Counted from the stretch's first letter, positions 17,357-26,329 are shown. The stretch is 64,000 nt of DNA from Umezawaea sp049997955 (GCA_049997955.1 JAEBDY010000008.1:1-64000), one strand, 5' to 3'. Notes: generated by a model not told the origin, from the letters alone. A program made the numbers and translations.

Positions 17357-20287
17357 GTGCACGACGAACGCGCGCTGCTGGAAGAGCGGCTGAACCGGAC
17401 CCTGCGGGAACGGATCCGACCCGCGCTCCACAGCCACTCGACACCGGTGGACCTGTCGGTGTGGCACGCGCCGGGCGAGCCCGTGCCGGTCGCCGAGGCG
17501 CTGGCCGCCGCGTACGAGCCCGCACGGGTCGGCGACGCGTGGGGACCACCGTGGAGCACCAGCTGGTTCCGGCTGGCCGCGCGGGTGCCAGCGGAGTGGG
17601 CCGACCTCCGGGTCGAGGTCGTGGTGGACCTCGGGTTCACCCACCCCGGTCCCGGTTTCCAGGCGGAGGGCCTGGCGTACGACGCCTCCGGCGAGCCGGT
17701 GAAGGGCATCGAGCCGCGCAACACCCACCTCCCGGTCACCGGGTCGGAGGTCCTGTACTACCTGGAGGCGGCGGGCAACCCGACGATCCTGGACTTCGAG
17801 CCCTTCGTGCCGACCCCCTTGGGGGACAGGGCGACCGCGGGCACCGAGCCGCTGTACCGGATCCTGCGCGCCGACCTCGCCGTGCTCAACCCCGAGGTGT
17901 GGCACCTGATCACGGACCTCCAGGCGTTGCAGGGCCTGATGAACGAGCTGCCGACGCACGAGCCGCGGCGGCACCGGATCCTGCACGCGATCGACCGGTC
18001 GTTGGACCTGCTGGACTTCCAGGACGTGCCGGGCACCGCGGCGTCGGCGCGGTCGGCGCTGGTGGAGGTGCTGAGCCGGCCGGCGAACGCCAGCGCGCAC
18101 CGCGTGTCGGCGGTCGGGCACGCGCACATCGACTCGGCGTGGCTGTGGCCGTTGCGGGAGACCGTCCGGAAGTGCGCGCGGACGTTCAGCAACGTCACGG
18201 CGCTGATGGAGGAGTACCCGGAGTTCGTGTTCGCCTGCTCGCAGGCGCAGCAGTACGCGTGGATGAAGGAGCACCACCCCGCGGTGTACCGGCGGATCAC
18301 CGAACGGGTCGCCGCGGGCCAGTTCATCCCGGTCGGCGGCATGTGGGTCGAGTCCGACACGAACATGCCCGGCGGCGAGGCCATGGCCCGGCAGCTGGTG
18401 CACGGCAAGCGGTTCTTCCTGGCCGAGTTCGGCGTCGAGACCGAGGAGGTGTGGCTGCCGGACTCGTTCGGCTACAGCGCGGCGCTCCCCCAGCTGATCA
18501 AGCTGTCGGGCTCCCGCTGGTTCCTGACGCAGAAGCTGTCCTGGAACCAGATCAACAAGTTTCCGCACCACACGTTCTGGTGGGAGGGCATCGACGGCAG
18601 CCGGGTGTTCACCCACTTCCCGCCCGTGGACACGTACAACTCCTCGCTGTCCGGCGAGGAACTCGCCCGTGCCAGCAGGCAGTTCGCCGAGCACGCCGTG
18701 GCGACCCGGTCGCTGGTGCCGTTCGGGTACGGCGACGGCGGCGGCGGTCCGACGCGGGAGATGCTGGAGACGGCGAAGCGCGTGGCCGACCTCGAAGGCT
18801 CGCCGACCGTGACGATCGAGACGCCCGCGGCGTTCTTCCAGGCAGCGCAGGACGAGTACCCGAACGCGCCGGTGTGGGCGGGTGAGCTGTACCTGGAGAA
18901 GCACCGGGCCACCTACACGACGCAGGCGCGGACCAAGCAGGGCAACCGGCGCAGCGAACACCTGCTGCGCGAGGCGGAGCTGTGGGCGACGGCGGCGTTC
19001 CTGTCGTCGGGGGCGGCCTACCCGTACGACGCGCTGGACCGGCTGTGGAAGACCGTGCTGCTGCACCAGTTCCACGACATCCTGCCGGGCAGCTCGATCG
19101 CCTGGGTGCACCGCGAGGCCGAGGCGACCTACGCGCGGGTCGCGTCGGAGCTGGGCGGGATCATCGACGGGTCGGTGGCAGCGCTGGCCGGTGCCGGGGC
19201 GACACCGCTGGTGTTCGACGCCCTGTCGGCGAGCGCTCGCGCGGTTCCCGTGGCGCGAGCCGTGGCACCGGTCGACAACGTGCTGGACAACGGGTTCCTG
19301 CGGATCACCGTGTCCTCCACCGGGTTGCTGACCTCGGTGTACGACCTCGTCGCCGAGCGGGAGGTCCTGCCGCCCGGAGCGGTCGGCAACCTGCCGCAGC
19401 TGCACGCGGACACGCCGAACCAGTGGGACGCGTGGGACATCGATCCCTTCTACCGCAACAACCGCGTCGACCTGACCGACGGCGAGGTCACCCCGGCGGC
19501 CGATGGCCTGCTGGTGCGGCGGAGCTTCGGCAAGTCGACGATCACGCAGACGTTGCGGCTGCTCGAAGGCGCGCGGCAGCTCGACATCGACACCGAGGTC
19601 GAGTGGCAGGAGGTCGAGAAGCTGCTGAAGCTCTCGTTCCCGCTGGACGTGCGAGCCGAGGTGTCGACGGCGGAAACCCAGTTCGGGCACCTGAACCGGC
19701 CCGTCCACGTCAACACCTCGTGGGAGGCGGCCAAGTTCGAGATCTGCGCGCACCGCTGGCTGCACGTCGGCGAACCCGGCTACGGCGTGGCGCTGGCGAA
19801 CGACTCGACCTACGGCCACGACGTCACCCGCACCACCCGTGACGACGGCGGCACCACGACGACGGTCCGGCTCTCCCTGCTCCGGGCTCCTCGTTTCCCC
19901 GACCCGTTGACCGACCAGGGCACGCACCGCTTCCGCCACGCGCTCGTGGTCGGAGCGGGCATCGCCGAGGCGGTCGCGGCCGGGTACCGGATCAACCTGC
20001 CGCAACGCGTCGTGCGGGGCGCGCGGGAGGTGGCGCCGCTGGTGTCCGTGGACAACCCGGCGGTGGTGGTCGAGGCGGTCAAGCTCGCCGACGACCGGTC
20101 GGGCGACGTGGTCGTCCGGCTCTACGAATCGCTCGGCGGTCGGGCCCGGGCGTCACTGCGCACCTCGTTCCCCGTTCACCGCGTGGTGGAAACCGACCTG
20201 CTCGAACGGCCCCTGGCCGACACGTCGGTCGACCTGGAGCTGCGTCCCTTCCAAGTGCTCACCCTGCGGTTCGCGAAAGAAGGCTGA
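17357..20287 (+). CDS. GH38 alpha-mannosidase
   Basis: 976 residues, full length for GH38. Zinc and catalytic motifs are visible: GHAHIDSAWLWPLRE (His and Asp zinc ligands) near residue 253, the nucleophile Asp in LPDSFGYSAALPQ near 366, and HQFHDILPGSSI. A C-terminal beta domain follows. It removes alpha-mannose residues from the non-reducing ends of imported oligosaccharides; without a signal peptide it should be cytoplasmic. The GTG start directly abuts the stop of the GH5 gene. Confidence 0.95.
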   Translation: MHDERALLEERLNRTLRERIRPALHSHSTPVDLSVWHAPGEPVPVAEALAAAYEPARVGDAWGPPWSTSWFRLAARVPAEWADLRVEVVVDLGFTHPGPGFQAEGLAYDASGEPVKGIEPRNTHLPVTGSEVLYYLEAAGNPTILDFEPFVPTPLGDRATAGTEPLYRILRADLAVLNPEVWHLITDLQALQGLMNELPTHEPRRHRILHAIDRSLDLLDFQDVPGTAASARSALVEVLSRPANASAHRVSAVGHAHIDSAWLWPLRETVRKCARTFSNVTALMEEYPEFVFACSQAQQYAWMKEHHPAVYRRITERVAAGQFIPVGGMWVESDTNMPGGEAMARQLVHGKRFFLAEFGVETEEVWLPDSFGYSAALPQLIKLSGSRWFLTQKLSWNQINKFPHHTFWWEGIDGSRVFTHFPPVDTYNSSLSGEELARASRQFAEHAVATRSLVPFGYGDGGGGPTREMLETAKRVADLEGSPTVTIETPAAFFQAAQDEYPNAPVWAGELYLEKHRATYTTQARTKQGNRRSEHLLREAELWATAAFLSSGAAYPYDALDRLWKTVLLHQFHDILPGSSIAWVHREAEATYARVASELGGIIDGSVAALAGAGATPLVFDALSASARAVPVARAVAPVDNVLDNGFLRITVSSTGLLTSVYDLVAEREVLPPGAVGNLPQLHADTPNQWDAWDIDPFYRNNRVDLTDGEVTPAADGLLVRRSFGKSTITQTLRLLEGARQLDIDTEVEWQEVEKLLKLSFPLDVRAEVSTAETQFGHLNRPVHVNTSWEAAKFEICAHRWLHVGEPGYGVALANDSTYGHDVTRTTRDDGGTTTTVRLSLLRAPRFPDPLTDQGTHRFRHALVVGAGIAEAVAAGYRINLPQRVVRGAREVAPLVSVDNPAVVVEAVKLADDRSGDVVVRLYESLGGRARASLRTSFPVHRVVETDLLERPLADTSVDLELRPFQVLTLRFAKEG

Positions 20288-20290
20288 GGC

Positions 20291-21196
20291 ATGCGAAGTC
20301 TCCTGATCACCATGGGGGTCCTGCTCTCCCTGGTGGTGGCCCCGTCCGCCCAGGCGGCGACCAGCAAGCGGGTCGTCGTCTACTACCAGACCCAGTACAG
20401 CAACGGCAGTTCCGGCACCTACGTCTCCCCCAAGCCCCTGCTCGACCGGGGAACGGGCGTGACGGACGTGCTCGTCGCCGCGATCCACCTCAACTCCAAC
20501 AAGGTCGTCCACCTGAACGACGACCCGCCCAGCGCCGCCAAGTTCACCCAGATGTGGAAGGACCTCGCCGCCATGCAGGCGCGCGGGATCAACGTCATCG
20601 GCATGGTCGGCGGCGCCGCCCAGGGCAGCTTCCAGCGCCTGGACCGCGAGTTCGACACCTACTACCCGCTGCTCAAGAACGTGATCACCACGTACCGGCT
20701 CAACGGCGTCGACCTCGACGTCGAGGAGAACATGTCCCTCACGGGCATCGTGCGCCTGATCGACCGCCTCCGAGCCGACTTCGGCAGCGGCTTCCTGATC
20801 ACCCTGTCGCCGGTCGCGTCCGCGCTGTCCGGCGGCGGCAACCTGTCCGGCTTCAGCTACGACCAGCTGTACCGCGACCGCGGCAGCAGCATCGCCTGGT
20901 TCAACGGCCAGTTCTACAACGGCTGGGGCAACGCCTCGACCACGGCGGGCTACGACCGCATCATCAGCCGCGGCGTCATCCCCGCGAACAAGGTCGTGCT
21001 CGGCACGCTGACCAGTTCGGCCAACGGCGGCTCCGGCTTCGTCCCCATCACCACCGTGCAGTCGACGGCCAGGGCGTTGGTGGGCAAGTACGCCAACTTC
21101 GGCGGAGTGGCGGGCTGGGAGTACTTCAACTCCCAGCCGGGCGGCACGGCAGCCCCGTGGCAGTGGGCAACCGCCATCGCGTCCTCGATGCGCTAG
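20291..21196 (+). CDS. secreted GH18 endo-beta-N-acetylglucosaminidase-like enzyme
   Basis: 301 residues with a clear signal peptide ending near APSAQAA. The GH18 catalytic motif DxDxE is Asp141-Leu-Asp143-Val-Glu145 in LNGVDLDVEENMS. It is a single compact barrel with no chitin-binding domain. GH18 includes both chitinases and endoglycosidases that cut the chitobiose core of N-glycans. The operon context (alpha- and beta-mannosidases, no chitobiase) favours the second. It starts 3 bp after the mannosidase stop and is the last gene of the operon. Confidence 0.8.
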   Translation: MRSLLITMGVLLSLVVAPSAQAATSKRVVVYYQTQYSNGSSGTYVSPKPLLDRGTGVTDVLVAAIHLNSNKVVHLNDDPPSAAKFTQMWKDLAAMQARGINVIGMVGGAAQGSFQRLDREFDTYYPLLKNVITTYRLNGVDLDVEENMSLTGIVRLIDRLRADFGSGFLITLSPVASALSGGGNLSGFSYDQLYRDRGSSIAWFNGQFYNGWGNASTTAGYDRIISRGVIPANKVVLGTLTSSANGGSGFVPITTVQSTARALVGKYANFGGVAGWEYFNSQPGGTAAPWQWATAIASSMR

Positions 21197-21208
21197 CCCT
21201 CCTACCCC

Positions 21209-21247
21209 CTGCGGATCCCTCACGACGTCCTTGTGAGGGATCCGCAG
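21209..21247 (+). terminator. terminator of the glycan operon
   Basis: Perfect 15-bp inverted repeat CTGCGGATCCCTCAC / GTGAGGGATCCGCAG with a 9-base loop, 12 bp after the GH18 stop. Confidence 0.85.
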
Positions 21248-21268
21248 CGGGTGACCACGTGATCTTCC

Positions 21269-21400
21269 GTGGAGTGGACGCCCGAGGCGCTCAAGGCGGA
21301 AGTCGAGTACCGGCAGTGCACGCTCCGCGCGGAAGCCCACCGGTCCAGGCTGGTCACCACACCCGCACACGGCTGGTGGCACCGCCTCACGCACCCCTGA
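21269..21400 (+). CDS. putative 43-residue protein
   Basis: GTG-started frame with strong third-position GC bias. It encodes VEWTPEALKAEVEYRQCTLR, a charged helix, and ends HGWWHRLTHP. It is flanked by two terminator hairpins and no other frame here is convincing. The ribosome-binding site is weak, which keeps confidence low. Small tryptophan-ended helical proteins of this kind recur in actinobacteria, as far as I recall, without known function. Confidence 0.4.
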   Translation: MEWTPEALKAEVEYRQCTLRAEAHRSRLVTTPAHGWWHRLTHP

Positions 21401-21420
21401 CCGAGGTACAGACGAAAAAC

Positions 21421-21452
21421 GCCCCTGACCACCATCATGGCTGGTCAGGGGC
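21421..21452. terminator. terminator of tRNA-Pro
   Basis: 11-bp inverted repeat GCCCCTGACCA / TGGTCAGGGGC with a 10-base loop, 5 bp beyond the 3' end of the minus-strand tRNA. It can also stop transcripts arriving on the plus strand. Confidence 0.75.
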
Positions 21453-21457
21453 AACCG

Positions 21458-21531
21458 TCGGGGCGACAGGATTTGAACCTGCGACCCCCCGCTCCCAAAG
21501 CGGGTGCGCTACCAAGCTGCGCCACGCCCCG
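21458..21531 (-). tRNA. tRNA-Pro (anticodon TGG)
   Basis: 74 nt, folds as a standard cloverleaf: acceptor CGGGGCG/CGCCCCG, anticodon loop TTTGGGA, T-arm GGTTCAAATCC. The CCA end is not encoded. In Streptomyces a tRNA-Pro near tig-clpP is the pSAM2 target; here the tRNA-Gly beside it is the one used. Confidence 0.96.
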
Positions 21532-21540
21532 GTCACCCAC

Positions 21541-21563
21541 AGCTTAGCGCGACACGCTAAGCT
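21541..21563. promoter_or_regulatory. palindromic divergent tRNA promoter
   Basis: AGCTTAGCG-CGACA-CGCTAAGCT is a perfect 9-bp inverted repeat between the divergent tRNA-Pro and tRNA-Gly genes. Each arm reads TAAGCT outwards, a good actinobacterial -10 element, at a suitable distance from each tRNA. Confidence 0.5.
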
Positions 21564-21591
21564 ATTTCCGCGCCCTCCCCCAGAGGGCCGT

Positions 21592-21665
21592 GCGGGTGTA
21601 GCTCAATGGTAGAGCCCCAGCCTTCCAAGCTGGTCATGCCGGTTCGATCCCGGTCACCCGCTCCA
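21592..21665 (+). tRNA. tRNA-Gly (anticodon TCC), AICE target
   Basis: Acceptor GCGGGTG/CACCCGC, anticodon loop CTTCCAA, T-arm GGTTCGATCCC, with CCA encoded at 21663-21665. Its 3' part from 21621 is the left copy of the 45-bp attachment repeat, so insertion restored a complete tRNA. Confidence 0.96.
21621..21665 (+). repeat. attL, 45-bp attachment repeat (left)
   Basis: 3' half of tRNA-Gly from the anticodon arm to CCA. It is identical to 34869-34913. Confidence 0.95.
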
Positions 21666-22932
21666 CCTTGTTCTTGCTGGTAGAACGCTTGCGGACCGTC
21701 CCACGTGGACGGTCTTCTTGCTTTAGATGATCTTCCGTGCCCCTCGCGTGCCCCATCTCCTCGGAAACCACCTCCGAGACGCCCTCCAGTACCACCGCCT
21801 TATCGCCGCCGTTTGTGATCTGAGACACCATGATCTCGATCCCCGCCGCGATGCTCTTACCGCGCTCCTCCCGAGCGTGGAGGTAGATCAACGCCGCCCG
21901 CGTCGAGCTGTGCCCCATCCGATCCATCAGCTCCCGCAGCGTCGCCCCCGTCTCAGCCGCGAGCGTGTTCCCCGTGTGCCGAAGATCGTGCAAGTGCACC
22001 TCCGGCATCCCCGCCGCCTTCCTCGCGACGTTCCAGATGTTCCAGAAGTTGTTCCGCTTCGGCCGCCCACCCTTCGGCCCGACGAACACCCACGCGTCCG
22101 GGTCCGAGCCCACGAAGGCGTTCAAGTGCGCCTCGATCTCCGCGACCAGGAACGGCGGCAACGTGACCGGCCGCTTCCCCTTCGCCTTCGGGTCGTCGTC
22201 GAACAACTCCCCCGAGTCAGGCTGGACGGTCTGCCGGTCGACGCGCACCACGCAGAACCGGTGCTGCCCGTCATCGACCACCGAGAAGTCCCGCCGCCGC
22301 AGCCCCACCATCTCCGCGAACCGCAGACTGCCGAACGTCGCCAGGAGAACCACCAGGCGGTAGCGGTCCTGAATCTCCTCAGCCGCCTTGAACACCTGCT
22401 GCAACGTTGCCGTAGGCCGCTCCGGGCTCTCCTCCTTGCCCCCGCCCTTGATCGTGCACGGGTTGAACTTGAGCAACCGTTCCTCCGGTGCAGACGCCGT
22501 GTTGAGCACCGCCCGCACGAACCGGTAGGCCTTCGCCACCGTCACCGACCCAGCGCCGTCGTCCTGAAGTTCCTTGCGCCACCTACGAATCCGCGCCGGG
22601 GTGAGGTCCGACAGCACCACATGGCCGAGCTTCGGCCCCACGTGGTTGCGCAGTAGCCCGGTGTACAACTCGACCGTCCGGACCGCCAGATCCCGTTCCT
22701 CGATCCACAGCTCCGCGTAGTCCTGGAACCGGATCTTCCCCGCGTCCGGGTTCGTCCAGTCCCCACGCCGGATGTCCGTCTCCGCCTCAGCCAACCAGCT
22801 CTCCGCCGCCCGCTCCCGATCGAACGTGAACGGCGCAGCGTGCAACTTGCCGTCAGGCCCCATGTACCGCGCCTGGAACTGCCCCGACGGAAGCTGACGG
22901 ACCCGCCCGAACCGCCGCCTCTTGTCGCTCAC
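21634..22932 (-). CDS. int: AICE site-specific tyrosine integrase
   Basis: 432 residues. Catalytic residues can be placed: Arg204 (GSLRFAEMVGL), His315-x-x-Arg318 (HDLRHTG), His341 (MGHSS) and Tyr350 (LIYLHA). The N-terminal half has the arm-binding and SAM-like core-binding domains. It recombines attP with the tRNA-Gly 3' end. The last ten or so residues and the stop codon lie inside attL, so part of the C-terminus is encoded by the tRNA sequence. The ATG overlaps the xis stop by 4 bp. Confidence 0.95.
   Translation of the reverse strand: MSDKRRRFGRVRQLPSGQFQARYMGPDGKLHAAPFTFDRERAAESWLAEAETDIRRGDWTNPDAGKIRFQDYAELWIEERDLAVRTVELYTGLLRNHVGPKLGHVVLSDLTPARIRRWRKELQDDGAGSVTVAKAYRFVRAVLNTASAPEERLLKFNPCTIKGGGKEESPERPTATLQQVFKAAEEIQDRYRLVVLLATFGSLRFAEMVGLRRRDFSVVDDGQHRFCVVRVDRQTVQPDSGELFDDDPKAKGKRPVTLPPFLVAEIEAHLNAFVGSDPDAWVFVGPKGGRPKRNNFWNIWNVARKAAGMPEVHLHDLRHTGNTLAAETGATLRELMDRMGHSSTRAALIYLHAREERGKSIAAGIEIMVSQITNGGDKAVVLEGVSEVVSEEMGHARGTEDHLKQEDRPRGTVRKRSTSKNKVERVTGIEPA
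21734..21759 (+). repeat. 26-bp repeat, left copy (inside int)
   Basis: Identical in sequence and orientation to 34745-34770 near attR. This copy encodes part of the integrase C-terminus (MGHARGT region). Confidence 0.85.
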
Positions 22933-23144
22933 GATGCCTTCCTCAGGTAGCGGTGAACCTCCCGCGGATCGAAGGCCTCAACCCGACCCGCGTCGATGAA
23001 CGCGTCGATGTCCGCGCGCTTGAACCGCACCAGCCGTCCGAGGTGGTGGAACGGCACCCGCCGCTCAGCCACCAACCGCCGGACGAACCGAACCGATGTG
23101 CTCATGTACTCGGCCGCTTCCGGCACGCTGAAGTGCTCTTTCAT
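22929..23144 (-). CDS. xis: AICE excisionase (helix-turn-helix)
   Basis: 71 residues. The MerR/BldC-type motif FSVPEAAEYMSTSVRFVRRL, then VPFHHLGRLVRFKRADIDAF, is typical of AICE Xis proteins. It directs Int toward excision. It overlaps int by 4 bp and follows the replication gene by 15 bp, so rep-xis-int form one unit as in pSAM2. Confidence 0.9.
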   Translation of the reverse strand: MKEHFSVPEAAEYMSTSVRFVRRLVAERRVPFHHLGRLVRFKRADIDAFIDAGRVEAFDPREVHRYLRKAS

Positions 23145-23159
23145 AGTTGTTCCCCCTGG

Positions 23160-24848
23160 TCAGGCAGCTACGGACGGAGTTGCTGAAACATCGGGCGCAG
23201 GTCGAGGCAGCCCCGCCAACGCCTCTTGCGCCCGCGTGTACTCGGCCTTCCACGTGAGCCGCTGCGAGATCATTTGCATCAGTAGTTCGACCCGACTCGG
23301 GACATGCGGGTCACCGGGCTGAACGGGTCCCCAGCGCAGTCGAGTGCGGTCCGGTTCGGGCTTGGACATCCCTGCCGCTTCCAGCGCTTCCCGGACGAAC
23401 GCGGCCCGGTCCTGCTTGTGCTCGGCCAGGGTCTTGCCGGACCACCGCCGTGACACCAGCACCCGCCGTCCGGGCAGCCCCAACGTGTCCCGCCGATGGG
23501 CCTTGCCCTTGCAGTGCCCCGGAGTCATGCGCGAGGTGACCTTGCGCGGTTGAACCCCGTAGAGCAGCCAGACCGCGCACCGCTCCGAGCACGGGGTCAC
23601 GGCGAGTTCGGCCGCCAGGCGGTCAGCGTGGTCCGCCTGGCGGGGTGACGCGTCCGTGTCGACCACTTCGGCGATGGACTTGGTCAGGTACTTGGTGAGG
23701 TAGCCGATGTGGCGTCCGGCTTCCTCGGTGCCGCCCAAGATGCCCTTGGAGTGCACCTGACGACCGAACTCGACCACGTGCGCCGGTTTCACCACAGCCG
23801 AGACCGCGTCGTCCCACGTCGTCAGGGCTGCGTTGGTGTCCGGGTCAACGAACTGGGAGATCCGCGAGTCCCACACCGGCAGCCGCCCACCGCTGTACTT
23901 GATCTCGTCGTGGGCAGGCCACCACACCTGGAGATAGGTCGCCGCCGTGACGGCCTGGACCACCTTGTGCGGGATCGACCCACGAACGGCGAAGTGCGCG
24001 TGAGGCGTGATCCGCTTCTGCGGCTCAACGGTCCCGAAATACTGCGCGTCGAAGCCGACGACCCGCCGGAGGTTCTGCCACCACCGATCCACCAACGAGG
24101 CGAAGTGCACCGCGTCCCGAGCAGCCCGCCGGTAGTCGTAGGTGTCCGGGTTGACCGGGGTGGAGTCGGCGCGGACCTTGCCGTAGGTGTCCAGGGTCAG
24201 CGTGATGAACGTCGAGGGCCGGTATTTGCCCGCGAACTCCCGCCCCACCGTGCGCTTGTCCACCTTTCGCCGAGGCAGGTTCGGCGAGTCCTGACGACGC
24301 TTGGTCGACCGGTTCGCCGTGGTTTTCGCTGGACGTTCGACAGCGGGCAGGTTGCCCCGCACACCCTCGGTACGCAGGTCAGCGTCAGCGTCCCGAATGC
24401 CCTCGCGAAGGTCCTCCAGGAGCACCGGGTCACCCTCAGCTTGCGCCTGGCGGTACTCGGTCGTCAGGTCCGCCCGCACAGTCGCCACCGCGATTTGCGC
24501 ATCGTTGGGCGTCTCCCGTTCAGCGACCGGTTCCGCGTCCAGGTGCCAGCCCTCCCGGCACTGCGCCATCCGCGACTTACGGTTCCGATCGGCACACGCG
24601 GGGCACTTGGTCGCCTGAGTGGAGTTGCACCGCACAGCGACGATCCGCACGGCGTAGGTGTCGAGGTCGACCACCTCACGCATCACCGGCCGGGTGCACA
24701 CCCCATGCGCCTCAGCGGCAGCCTTGACCACGTCCAGCGACAGCGGCAACCGCGCCCGCTCAGCCGACGTCATCCCCGCCAAATCCAATGGCACGGCCGG
24801 AATCACAGTGATACCAACGGTTTCTTTGTCCACATTGGAGTCATTCAC
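23160..24848 (-). CDS. repSA: RepSA-type rolling-circle replication initiator
   Basis: 562 residues. ITPHAHFAVRG supplies an HUH-like metal site, and GRHIGYLTKYLTKSI carries the conserved Tyr/Lys region of RepSA proteins. A CPAC zinc knuckle occurs early. GTG at 24848 is chosen because it overlaps the upstream transfer gene (GTGA) and has GGAGG 9 bases before it; the open frame beyond is a shadow. It replicates the excised circle before transfer. The origin is probably nearby or within the gene but cannot be placed. Confidence 0.88.
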   Translation of the reverse strand: MNDSNVDKETVGITVIPAVPLDLAGMTSAERARLPLSLDVVKAAAEAHGVCTRPVMREVVDLDTYAVRIVAVRCNSTQATKCPACADRNRKSRMAQCREGWHLDAEPVAERETPNDAQIAVATVRADLTTEYRQAQAEGDPVLLEDLREGIRDADADLRTEGVRGNLPAVERPAKTTANRSTKRRQDSPNLPRRKVDKRTVGREFAGKYRPSTFITLTLDTYGKVRADSTPVNPDTYDYRRAARDAVHFASLVDRWWQNLRRVVGFDAQYFGTVEPQKRITPHAHFAVRGSIPHKVVQAVTAATYLQVWWPAHDEIKYSGGRLPVWDSRISQFVDPDTNAALTTWDDAVSAVVKPAHVVEFGRQVHSKGILGGTEEAGRHIGYLTKYLTKSIAEVVDTDASPRQADHADRLAAELAVTPCSERCAVWLLYGVQPRKVTSRMTPGHCKGKAHRRDTLGLPGRRVLVSRRWSGKTLAEHKQDRAAFVREALEAAGMSKPEPDRTRLRWGPVQPGDPHVPSRVELLMQMISQRLTWKAEYTRAQEALAGLPRPAPDVSATPSVAA

Positions 24849-26329
24849 GCTGCTACACCTCCGCTCGTGTTGCCACCATCGGGACGGGACGGGAACGCGT
24901 GCACGGTCGCGTCCGGGGTCGAGAAGAACAGCGACAGCTCGACCAAGTCGGCATCGGTGACGTGGAACGCCCGAGCCCGCTCCGGTGCGCCCTTGCCATC
25001 GGTCTTCACCCACGCCACGCCAGGGGTGTTCTCACTGATCTCGTGAGCCGCAGCGCCCTTCTGCCGGACCCCTTCGCCAAGGACCATGTCCACCTGCTGG
25101 GGCTCATCCAGCCGCAGCGCGACCCGAGTCCCGAACAGGTGCCGGAACGCCACCACTTCCTTGCGCGGGTCCTGCACCAACCCGAGCACCGCATACCCCG
25201 GAGCACGGCCCTGCGAGGTGATCGTTTGCAGCGCCCGCACCGCTCGTTCCCGCAGGTTCTTGTCCGGCTGATACGCGACCAGGTCCGCCAGCTCATCGAT
25301 CACGATCAACGTGAACGGCTCACCGGTGCCCCGAGCCCACAACCGCCGCACACCCCGGTACCGAGCCGCCCGTTCCCGGACCTCAGCCGCCAAGGCTTCC
25401 AGCAGCTCGACCGCCTCTAGCCCGTTGTCGAACACCAGCCGTTCGAACGCGTCCGGACACTGCCCCAGCTCCATCCCGCCCTTGGGATCGATGCCGATCA
25501 GCCGCACTCCACCGGCTTTGACCGCAGGCGCCAACGCCCAGACGATCGACCACAACAGCGAGCCCTTACCGGCACCCTGCACACCCACGCCGAGGAGTTG
25601 GTTCCCGAGCAACCGCAGCACCCACGGCCGACCGGTCTCCGTCGCCCCCACCACGACCTTCTTGAGGTCAACCGCGGACTGACCCCCTGCGACCAGCGCA
25701 GGAACCGCGATCGGCCGTGCAAGCGGGTCGGAGTGCACGAAGTCCAGTTCCACGACACGCGGCTTGAGCACCCGGACACGGCAGGACTGGGCACCGAAGG
25801 CGTGGGCCAGGCCGTCACGGCGCAGCTCCCACGCGTCCGGCGACTGGGCCGGGATCATCCGCACCCGAACCCGGTCCCGCCATCCCTCCGAGCGGACACG
25901 ACCCAAACGCGGCCGGTATTCCTTGCCACGACTGGACTTCGTCAGATCCGCCAGCCGCACAGTGGTCCGCCACCGAGGCACGTACACCATCGCCCGACGC
26001 CACTCGGTCAGCAGCCGATACCAGCAATGCCGCAGGAACGACGGCAGGTCGATCCCAGCCCACAGGATCAGCGCGCACGTCAGCGACAGCAAGGCCAGGA
26101 CCAACGGCAACAGCCCGAACCGACCGTAGAACCACAGCGCCGACAGCGGCACCAACGTAACCACCGGGTAGCGAACGACAACGAGCACCAGGCGCACGAC
26201 GCCCCAGGCCGCGAAGAACGCCAGCATGAATGGCAGCGCGATCCACTTGACCCGACCAGGCAGCAGCGTCCACCACGGCACACGCGGCCGGTAGCCCTCG
26301 AACGGAGCGGGATCAATCCAACGACTCAT
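24845..26329 (-). CDS. FtsK/SpoIIIE-type DNA transfer ATPase (TraSA-like)
   Basis: 494 residues from ATG 26329; a GTG at 26359 is possible. Two or three membrane helices lie in residues 28-92. The motor domain has Walker A GVQGAGKGSLLW near 245 and Walker B LIVIDELADLV near 345. Such proteins form a hexamer that pumps double-stranded element DNA into a recipient hypha. It is translationally coupled to the replication gene. The Walker A has GKG where GKS/GKT is usual; that variant is common in TraSA-like proteins. Confidence 0.9.
   Translation of the reverse strand: MSRWIDPAPFEGYRPRVPWWTLLPGRVKWIALPFMLAFFAAWGVVRLVLVVVRYPVVTLVPLSALWFYGRFGLLPLVLALLSLTCALILWAGIDLPSFLRHCWYRLLTEWRRAMVYVPRWRTTVRLADLTKSSRGKEYRPRLGRVRSEGWRDRVRVRMIPAQSPDAWELRRDGLAHAFGAQSCRVRVLKPRVVELDFVHSDPLARPIAVPALVAGGQSAVDLKKVVVGATETGRPWVLRLLGNQLLGVGVQGAGKGSLLWSIVWALAPAVKAGGVRLIGIDPKGGMELGQCPDAFERLVFDNGLEAVELLEALAAEVRERAARYRGVRRLWARGTGEPFTLIVIDELADLVAYQPDKNLRERAVRALQTITSQGRAPGYAVLGLVQDPRKEVVAFRHLFGTRVALRLDEPQQVDMVLGEGVRQKGAAAHEISENTPGVAWVKTDGKGAPERARAFHVTDADLVELSLFFSTPDATVHAFPSRPDGGNTSGGVAA

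Noticed and set aside
16208..20005. 1265-residue minus-strand frame opposite the GH5 and GH38 genes
   Set aside because: Shadow frame: composition dominated by Arg/Val/Gln/His, no domain, and fully covered by well-supported glycosidases.
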